From positions 372,001 through 436,000 of the forward strand of contig JAWWUD010000054.1 in assembly GCA_033964015.1 (NCBI GenBank): DNA of 64,000 bases, given 5' to 3'. Positions 24,901 to 34,937 of the stretch are shown here, piece by piece. Each line of letters starts with the position of its first letter. The stretch's first letter is position 1. The position numbers were made by a program, and so were the translations under genes. Source of the DNA: Scolanthus callimorphus. Its lineage: Eukaryota; Cnidaria; Anthozoa; Actiniaria; Edwardsiidae. Below the pieces are notes generated by a model. It was not told the DNA's origin. It searched no databases and saw only the letters and a program-made list of their open reading frames with translations.

Positions 24901-27900
24901 TTCTTTCTAAAGAACGATACAAAATGAATTGCTAAACTGGTAGGTCCACGTATTATAGCAGATCGTGTATGTACTCCTACCCTGGCTCCTTCTGAATGGG
25001 ATTTCAGAGGGATTGTTTGTCTAAGACCCTGTCAAACGAAAACGGAAGCCCTTTTCAAACGAAAACGGATACTTTTTGCTCCGGAAACGGCTATCGTCCA
25101 CACTACAACGACGAAAACGATCACCGAAAACGGCGAAAACAATACGAAAACGATAAGTGTGGACGCAAATCTTTTTGAAAACGGAGCAAAAAGTATCCGT
25201 TTTCCTTTGAAAACGGTGTAGTGTGGACGGGGTCTAAACGTCGAGCCAGCGTCGTGCTGAACCGAATCTAATTTGGCTCGGCGCTGGCGCAGTAGCGGTT
25301 CTAAACGTCGAGCCAGAGTTGAGCTGGCAGTGCGAAGTTTTGGGGATTCCTGTGGCCATGTGACAGGCCCGGATTCTTAGCAAAACACTTTTCGCGCGAA
25401 TTTCGAGATAGGAGAAAGACGTCGTTCAGGGCGCGCTGCTAACTTCAAGAGGACGAGCGAGGGAAAGGAAAAATGTCTTGTAACAATCAGTGCTAATGTT
25501 AACTTAAGAAGAAAGCGCCTTCTTGCTGTTCTGCGACCCGATTTCTTTTTTGCATCTGACTGTGTGCTTTCTTCATCGGAAAATGAACCCAAATCGCTAT
25601 CGTCTTCTCTCGAACTGCTCGGAGTTTTACTTCGTGTGGACGCCATCTTTGATTCCACGCTCGCCCGGCAAGCGTGCACACGACATGCAAAAAAAAAAAC
25701 ACGGATTGACTAGAATAATAATAAAAAAATTCTAGTCGCCAAATACTGAAGTTTGGTCTCCATCTTTTTCTTCCGAATTAATGCTGTCGACAGTTAAGCA
25801 ATAAAAGTACTTTTCGCGTGCTCTCTGCTTTCTTACAAACACGAGGGGGATGTTGGGAGAACTGATCAAAACTTGAAAGACACGAGCCGAAGGCGAGTGT
25901 CTTTCAAGTTTTATCAGTTCGACCGAGTGTTTCCCCGAGTGTTTGTAAGAAACCAGAGAGCACGCAGAAAGTCTTTTTATTGCTTTTAGAAAATAACATA
26001 CACACGCGCGACAGCGTTGCGTGACAATCGTGTTTCTCAGGTCTCTTACAAACACGCTTTTTAACCAATCAGAATGCGCACATTCACAATACAACATAGG
26101 TGTTATTTTCTAATTCATTTTAAGGAGGGTATTTTTAAAAAGCCTACAGACTGGAAACGTTAGTCGCCATTTCGCCTCGGTTGAAATTCTTGGTCGCCAC
26201 AGTTCCAAAGCCCCCTAGTCGCAATTACTTTGATGTTAGAGTGGTTTTCACATGACTGTCGTGAAACCAATCGCAAAGTAATTACACCAATTCTGAACAA
26301 AACGTATGGGAGTAATTACAAAGTAATTGCGAATTACTCATGACAGTCATCTGAAATCCGCTCTATTAACTACTAGTTATTAAAATCAGTCTTTGTTGTT
26401 GATTTCAGGATCTGATAGTTCTGAGAGATGCCTTCAATATTATTATACCCAAGGTATGTGTACAATGTGTACAGTACAAAGCTGTAATGTGCCTGTTTGT
26501 CTGGGCTGGCAACAGTCTCATAGGACGGAGCGGAAATGACCAAACATGAAATGTCCAACTTCGCCATATTTTCGCCATATTCCGTATACAAAGAGTTTCT
26601 ATGACCAAAAGCTTAATTCCAAATTTTTAAGCAATTTGAAGAATATGAATTTTAGAGATGACTGAACAAAGTTTGCATAATTCCTGATCAAAGTACTCAT
26701 TCTCCCATAAAATGGCACAGAAACGAAAGTTTAAGGCCTAATATCTCAAAGACTGATCCATTAGAAAAAGGTCATTTTTGATATTTTGTTTTCAATCAGG
26801 CAAGGAGTCTGTATGCAAAAAATCAAGCTTATCTGAGTTAATAACCTGACCTTATTATTTGAAATTTAGTGATCTAAGCAAGTCATTTCCGCTCTGTCGT
26901 CTCATAGTGTCTGTGTGGGTTTGCTTTAGTTTGACCCATATTACTGCGATTTTCATAATACTGAGAACACACACCTTATACCAACAAACCACGATTTGGC
27001 TTCCAACGTCAATCAAATGAGTAAACGACTCTGGGTGATTTTACGGAGACAGATGATACTATTATGTGAACTGATAAGGTCTAGCTAAGTGTCAAAACAC
27101 AATTTTTTTACTACACAATACAAACCAAACTCAGAACACATGTGTGGACTTGACTCAAAGGTTTGATTGACGGATGCCAAAACGCAGTTCCGCATTCGGA
27201 AATGTTAAGTAGCCGCTGAATAGGCATCAATGGCGCATAAATACAGCAGGAGCCTCAATTTGAAGCTGAAAAAGTTGTGAATACCAGCGAGTATTCAAGT
27301 TTGTCTATTGTGGGACTCAGTTAAAGCTTCATCAGTTTTTTGTCACTATTGACAACTTTTGTGATCGACTTCAAGTTCCTGCTGTATTTATGCGCTGCGA
27401 TACCTATTCAGTGGCAGAGTAGGGATCTCAAAACTCGTTATTCACTGACAGCTGGTGGGGGAGTGAAATTAATATTTTTTTGTGATATTTTGATCCAAAT
27501 CATTTTGCACACTATGTATACTGTTATTATGTCCTAGAAAGAAAAAGAAACTGAAACTTGCATTATATAGGCATTCTTACGTAAGATTTAATAGCTTTCG
27601 CTATCAAATTTCCAAGTTTTAAAACTGTTCAGCCTGATACGAAATTAAAAGTGTCATTTCACAATCCAATTCCATCGGCTCGATAACACACGGAAATACT
27701 CCAAATTTGTACTCATCTTGTAGCTGAAAGGTTAACAAACCTAGACGATTATTTTGTTCAATTATTGTGAATCTGACTGCATTTTTAAAAGCTACCTAAA
27801 TTAACCCTAAAATCGTGTAAAATGGTGACAGTGCCCCATTTAAGTTCTCCGCTTGACTAGGTAAAAACAATGGTACTAGAGGGACCCAATTTAGGGGGGT

Positions 27901-30900
27901 GGGTTATGACCTGAAACCACTAACCTATTTCTTCAGAAAATTCCGATTTTTGACTGCAAATATGTTGCAAAATAAAAAAGGTAGGCTCACCATCGTACTT
28001 CGTACATCGTACAACATGAGGCAAGTACATTTTTATGCAATAAAAGCTGGTAGCCCTACATGGGGAGGGGTGGGGAGGGCCACTTCATTCTGCCACTCTC
28101 CACCTCCCCTGACAAAATCAGCACCTAATCATTGGTTTGTCCTCTTCCCTAACTTCTTGAACATAATGACTTTTGAATACAGAAAATGTCTATTTCATCT
28201 TTAATTTGAAAAAGAAGTAGAAAGAAATGAATGAAAGAAATGTTTTTTTTTTAATACTGTACTGTACAATTATCCATTTCCAGCTTGCCAGGTGCATTCA
28301 AAGACTTGCCAATTTTGCTGAAGCAAACAAGTCTTTGCCAACTCTGGGCTTCACACATTATCAGTAAGTGCTGCTTTCAGGTGCTTCTTGTACGTATGAA
28401 TTCTACTAAACGGATATCACTAACCTGTGGCGTTGTGTTTCAATATCATTCTGCTACCACGCCCAGAAACACCTACAAGTCCACCGATTTCGCCGATCCT
28501 GGACCACTGTGTTAGGAGTCTTGGGAGACCCAGCGCCTTAGGTCGAGATCACGGCGAAAAGACTTAGAGCAAAGAAAACCCAAAAAATTAAGAGGGCCCG
28601 ATTCAGAGAAAGTTTTTTGGTGAAGCACAGTCTACTGTGTTTCAACAAAATATAATAAAATAACACCAGTGATCTACAGAAACAACTCAGAATCCTATGT
28701 ATACTGTTATTATGTCCTAGAAAGAGAAAGGAACTGAAATTTGAACTATATAGGCATTCTTACGTAAGATTTAACAGTTTGAAAACTGTTCAGCCTGATA
28801 CGAAATTAAAAATGTCATTTCACATCCAATTCCATCCGCTCGATATCACACGAAAGTACTCCAAATTGTTACTCATCTTGTTGCTTGTTGTGTTCTTGTG
28901 AATCTGACTGCATTTAAGGTACCTAAATTAACCCTAAAATGATGACAGTGCCCCTATTCTGCATTGTGTCTCCACAGGCCAGCTCAGCTAACAACAGTTG
29001 GTAAAAGAGCTTGTCTCTGGTTGTCGGACTTGCTGATGGACCTGCGTAACATCACCCGAGCATGTGACGACCTCAGGTTCAGGGAGTGAAGGGCACTACA
29101 GGCACCCAAGCAAGCTTCTTAAGTTTGTTTGATGGAGATCATGACAAGGTAGGGAAAGAAAATACCAACTCGTCCATGCCACATAAAATTGACCAAAATT
29201 ATAACGTTTAAAATTTTACAGTTTGAAAAGTTTTTTTTTTCGGCCTTTCGACTGATGTAAATAATTTAAGAGCATTAGTTTCCTTATCTACACGGCCAAA
29301 AAAAGGGAAAACACTTCAAGAAGCCTTGTCAATTTTCATCAGAATGTGAAACAGTACATTTATGTCGTCTGGGCCCTTTATTGCATGACGTTGCCAGACT
29401 AATTTTTTTGCAGTACCAGTACTTTTGGTTTTAAAAACGTCTTCTCGAATTTAGATGTTATTCAATTTCGAAATTTATTTTTTTACCATCTCTGAATAAC
29501 ACCTAAAATGAATTGAAAAGGTCTTCTACAAAAGTGTTACTACATGTAAATTCACCAAGCACATTTTGTATCACACCTTTTGACATTTTCTTGTGTGGAC
29601 ACAGTTTGCAAGACAGTTACATTTTGAAAGCCAACCAGACAAACAAACTAACACTGTCATGTGCTTGTTATTTCACTACAAGGCTATGAATAGAGCTCTA
29701 GATTGCCAAGGGTAAATCAACCGAGCATGACTGAAGGGCAAACAAACGTTTTAGTTGAGTTGTTTACAAAATCGCAAAGAAATTTAACTGATAACGTGTG
29801 GCATATTCGAAGTTAATTGGCCAAGTTCTTTACGAGCAGGTAAAGAAATACAGTCAGATACGTTTTATTTTTTATTTATTTTTGCCCACCAGTACAACCA
29901 TGTGACAGACGACCTACAAAAGGCCTATTTAATATAAGACTGTTATGGCTTCATTGTTAACTGTAGTCAATTTGTTTTCACCACAGGTAGAGAAACTTGA
30001 CGAGCTAGTGACAAAGATGGCGGGTTTTCAGTCAGCATATATCGTCACGGGGCAAACGTACAGCCGTAAAGTGGACTTGGACTGTCTTGCGGCACTTAGT
30101 AGTCTGGGCGCATCAGTGCACAAGGTATAGTAGTCAATTGAATAGATAGACCAACAGAAGGACAGGAAACAGACAGAGGGTTGGATGCAAGGGAGAAATA
30201 ACAGATGAGGAATTGATGAACAACGCAAATAGAGGGTCAGACAGAATGACAGATAGACATAATGGTGCACATACACACGGATGGACAGATAGGATGGATG
30301 GGCGGACAGACGGGCAGACGGACACAGACAGTTGGACATAAATACAGACGGATGGGGAGACAGAGTGGTGGGTGCGTTATTCCAGTGGAATAGACAGATT
30401 GAGGGATGAATGGGCAGATATCAGAAGCACAGACACGTAATGACAGTGCAGGCAGACGGATGGATGGACAGATGAGTGAGCATACAAAAAAGTGGATGCA
30501 AGAGGAACAGACGGAGGAAATTTACAGATGGCTGGGCGAGTGAGGCAGATAGAGAGACAGATATACAAAGTGACAGTCAGACAGACAGTATGTGGAATAT
30601 GGGCGGGCATTTGACGAGTTGCGGACGTATTTTCCTAGCACCTCGAGGGTGAGGAAAAATGCGAGCAACGAGTAAAATGTCCGCCAGTATTACATGAAAA
30701 AACACCTAATGAGTTATTATATGACAAACAAAAATACTTTCTTTTCTTTTAAAGTCACTAGAAAACGTACGTGATTTGACTAGCACACGGTTGGGAAGCC
30801 ATTCAACTGCGCGCGCAAAACTGGTTCGTAACCGGTTTGCTACAGTGTATACGGCTTTCAACCGTGTAATACGGCTACATATCTGCACTCAATTTTGACC

Positions 30901-33900
30901 TTATATCGTAAAATGACGTCACAGTCGTATAATAATTACCATTATTCTATATGTTTCCATTTCTTACAATAAAAATATTCTATGTATTGCATTCTAGATC
31001 TGTACTGATATCCGGTTGCTGGCAAACAGGAAGGAGGTTGAGGAACCGTTTGAAAAAGACCAAATAGGTAAGACGTTTCTTTTTCCAGATAATAAGATAA
31101 TTTCCAGTATTGCTTTATTCCCCTTTCCCGAGCATCCGTCTCGACTCCCCGGTCCGAATTCAAGAATAAAACAGTTGCGTCAGTTCGCATTACTTAATTC
31201 AGGGTACAGTTAAACTACTGGAAAGTGAAGGAATTTATAATTCCAAAACTCCAAAATCTAGGCGCACCGATTGAGAGACGACGTCAAAGCTTAGATAACT
31301 GCTTTGACGTTTTCACCGCAGCTCAAGAGATGTTTGAGGAATAAAATAGCTAATTACAGTTAATTATCACGTCGGTTTGTATATATAATAGGACTCCATG
31401 CTGTCCAATTAAGAAAAAAAAATGGATGATTCAGAGGAACTCCAAAATTGGACGAGGCCGCGGGCCGATTTTAGGTGCGAACTGTCCAATTAGAGCGCGC
31501 GCAATCCAATTTAAAAATAATTGGACAAATCAAGAAAAATCGATCTGCCGGCACAATGGGATTTCGAGCTGGCTATATAATTTAAACTAAATACATTGTT
31601 CCATTTTGTGACAGGCTCCAGTGCTATGCCTTACAAGCGTAACCCAATGAGATGTGAGCGATGTTGTAGCCTCGCCCGCCATCTCATGACCCTGGTCAGC
31701 GGAGCTCAACAAACAGCAGCGGTTCAGTGGTTAGAGAGGACGCTTGATGACAGTGCAAACAGGTACATGACACAGGGTTCCCAATTAAGAAATAATCACA
31801 GGGCCCGACTTAAAGTGCCACTAAAGGCAGAAGTCAACTACATTTCATCAAAAAGATCCATTATCCAAGGGAACAGTAGCGAAACAAAAATCTGCTTTAC
31901 GCGCGCCATTAATATTTTATTGATTTTTGAATATTTCCGATTGGCGATTTTTTTTTCGTTCAACTATGCGTTTCTGCATCCTGTGGGGTGAACAATGGTT
32001 CCTGTGACGCATGAAGAAGACAGAAAGTAGAACAAAGACCACGAAGAAGACAATGAAAGAAGAACAAAGACCTTCTTTGTTGTATTTTCTATGTCTTCTT
32101 CATGCGTCATAGGAACCATTGTTCTGAAGAACTTCTCCCCCAAGATGCATCGAGCATAGTTGAACGAAAAAAAAACACCAATCGAAAGTATTCAAAAATC
32201 AATAAAATATTAACGGCGCGCGTAAAGCACATTTTTGTTTCGCTACTGTTCCCTTGGATAATGGATCTTTTTGATGAAATGTAGTTGACTTCTGCCTTTA
32301 GTGGCACTTTAACATTTTTCGCCAATTTGCCTTTGTCACGCGCCGCCATTTTGTTTCCAGAATGACCCGGCAATGCAGAAAAAAGCAATGAGCCAATCAA
32401 CTTTTTGGTTCTTAAACAAATAAGAGTACTAGTCTTTGGTAACTTGGTCAACTTTTGTACCATAAATCCCTGCATCAGGCTTCGTTTTTCAGCACGATCA
32501 AAAGCCGCACGCTTGGACTCGTTTCCATGCTGAATAAATCGGCTGAAAATTGGCGAACAATTGAAAAATATTAGCCAATCAATAAGCAATATTTAGTTGC
32601 CATTTGTGCGATCTCAGAGAAAGCTGGATTGCCATTTGGGGACTAGCTCTGCTCTGATTACCCATGGATCATGATGCACTGTAAGTCCTGTCATTTTTAC
32701 GATTCTGCACGGGCTGCCTGTGGTATTTTTGAAATCTCGATCCAGGCCATTTGGTCCAGGAAAAAAAAATGGCGACCAAGAGAATGATGTTTCTCGAACA
32801 TCTGCAAGTTTTGGGGAATTTTCCTGCTCAGCAGAAATAAAACGTTTTCTTCGAAATGCCTTGAACCTCTAAGAAATAAGGTATTTACATTCCCTAAGAT
32901 ATGAGGAGAAATACTTAGAGACCTTCCAATGTAAGTGGGATTTCCTAATAAGGATGTTTTGCAACGTCGGCAATTCAACAGTTTTTGGCGAAATTTTCTT
33001 GATATGTGGTCTTCTTGACATAACCCAAAAATGGCAAGATTTCTACCCTAAGGTCAGGTAAAGTCAGATAGGCTTGATTCTTTGCATAGAGTATCCTTAT
33101 ACAATAAGAAACAAATGGAAATGAGTCTATTTTTTTGTAGTTGATCCGTCTTTAAGATATCAGCTGCTAAAGTTTGGTTACTGCATCGTTTTATGGCAAA
33201 AAATGTCAAAAAATGTCAAAAAGTGCTGCAGCAACCAAAGTGTAACTCCTCATATCTTAAAGACGGATCAATTAGAAAAAAATACTCATTTCTATTTGTT
33301 TCTTATTGTATAAGGATACTCTATGCAAAGAATCGAGCCTATCTGACTTTACCTGACCTTAGGGTAGAAATCTTGCCATTTTTGGGTTCTGTCGGTCTTC
33401 TTATTAGGATGTCAAAATAGATGCAGGGACGTCAACCCTACCGCTTAAAAAACAGAGACCGAAATATTGGCTTTTGAAACAGGAAAAGACCTAATTATGT
33501 CTAAAATGTTGATGTATTTAGCGATTTCTGACATTTTACTTAAAACCGGGAGACCGGAGATCAGGTAAAAACCCGGGAGACGCCCGGCAAATCCGGGAGA
33601 GTTGTCGTCCCTGTAATAGGAGTGAAATGAAGACTGTTTTGGAGATCTGAGAATGAAAATCAAATTGGTATGAATGAAGTAATAATAAATACTAGCTGAT
33701 GCCGGGAAAAATTCACGGAGTGCAAGGGGGAAATTTATCTTACATATGACAATTTTTTGAAAACAATTGGAAAAAGAAAGTGGTGTACGTTTCTTCAAAC
33801 TTGAATGAAAATTATTCTCAGATCAAAGCTTTCACATTAGAATTATCCCTGCAAATAACTGTAACCAATATGTAACAGAACCATTTGGGTCTGGATGTCG

Positions 33901-34903
33901 ATGGTGCTTTCGGCTTTTACGAACTGAGTTATTTTTTTAGTTTCTGTGGGAGACTCCAACAGGCAATATGGCGGCTTTGTACCTCGCTTAAGAAATCGCT
34001 TGCCTAATGCTGAACATGATCTTTGCTAAACATGATGATTCCATCGTTTTACAGGCGTATCATTCTTGCGGAAGCTTTTCTAACGGCGGATATCGTACTC
34101 AGTACTCTACAGAACGTGTTCGAGGGATTGGTGGTCTACCCGAAGGTCAGTCAGGTTGTGGAAACGCGTCAAATTTTGTAAGAATAACACGAGGAAAGGC
34201 TGATACTACGCAAACAAGGAGAGTCTTAACAGGACAGTGGTATGATGAGTCCAAACTGAAAGTCAATAGTCACGCGCTTTGCATGTGACCATATGTGGGA
34301 TTGGTAACAGTGTACCTTGTTAACATGCGTTGTTGATGTTATTGTTGTTGTTGTTGTTTACAGGTAATAGCCCGTCACATCATGCAGGAATTGCCGTTCA
34401 TGGCGTCTGAGAATGTAATCATGGCCATGGTCAAGGCTGGCGGGAATAGACAGGTAAATATATTGTACACACGTGGCCGCGTTAGGCTATCATTTCATGA
34501 CCCCAGGTTGAGCGCTGACCCGGGATAAATATAGTCCAGTCCCTGAAGTCTCCTTCGCGGCTCCGTTGTTGCCTGTGGTCGCCGAAGGAGAGTCCAGAAA
34601 CCTTTGAATGCGCATGCGCTAAATCTGAATACCGCTGTTGGACATCATTAATTTTGTTCATCAAGATAGGACGCCATTTTGGCCGTTTCCGCGACAATTT
34701 AAGAAACAATCTAACAAAAAAACCGTTTCTTGGTCAGATCTAGCGCATGCGCATTCAAATGTTTCTGGACTTCTTCCCGAGTGCACAGCAAAAACGGAGC
34801 CGCAAAGGAGAGTTCAGGAACTGGACTAGTATAAGAAGGATTGACAGTTTTAACCTACTAAGTAGCAGCAGTACTTTAAGACCATGATCCGCATTGTGTA
34901 GTG

Positions 34904-34937
<34 letters not shown>

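Larger units (their letters stand above)
18666..26408 (+). other. ADSL intron 2 and its contents
   Basis: It contains a 213-bp MITE (18697-18909), a hAT-like element (18973-20005), an inverted-repeat family copy (20150-20480), a near-perfect palindrome (20701-20838), a CAGGACTTTCCAGG repeat (20935-21205), a small hairpin at about 21898-21988, the antisense TRIM-NHL gene (22118-24333), and three foldback repeats (25025-26363). The donor after exon 2 is ACG|GTTGGT, which is weak. Nothing is supported at 21206-21890 or 24334-24890. Confidence 0.6.

Noticed and set aside
28285..28515. Open frame over ADSL exon 4
   Set aside because: It is a different frame from the exon and runs on past the splice donor. 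Exon 4 is 28284-28363 by homology and phase.
30028..30339. Cys/Ser/His-rich minus-strand frames
   Set aside because: They translate a GACA/GATA microsatellite; composition alone explains them.
34007..34288. 93-codon open frame over ADSL exon 9
   Set aside because: Wrong frame for the exon; the conserved [10 protein letters not shown] frame with AG/GT boundaries 34055-34145 fits ADSL.
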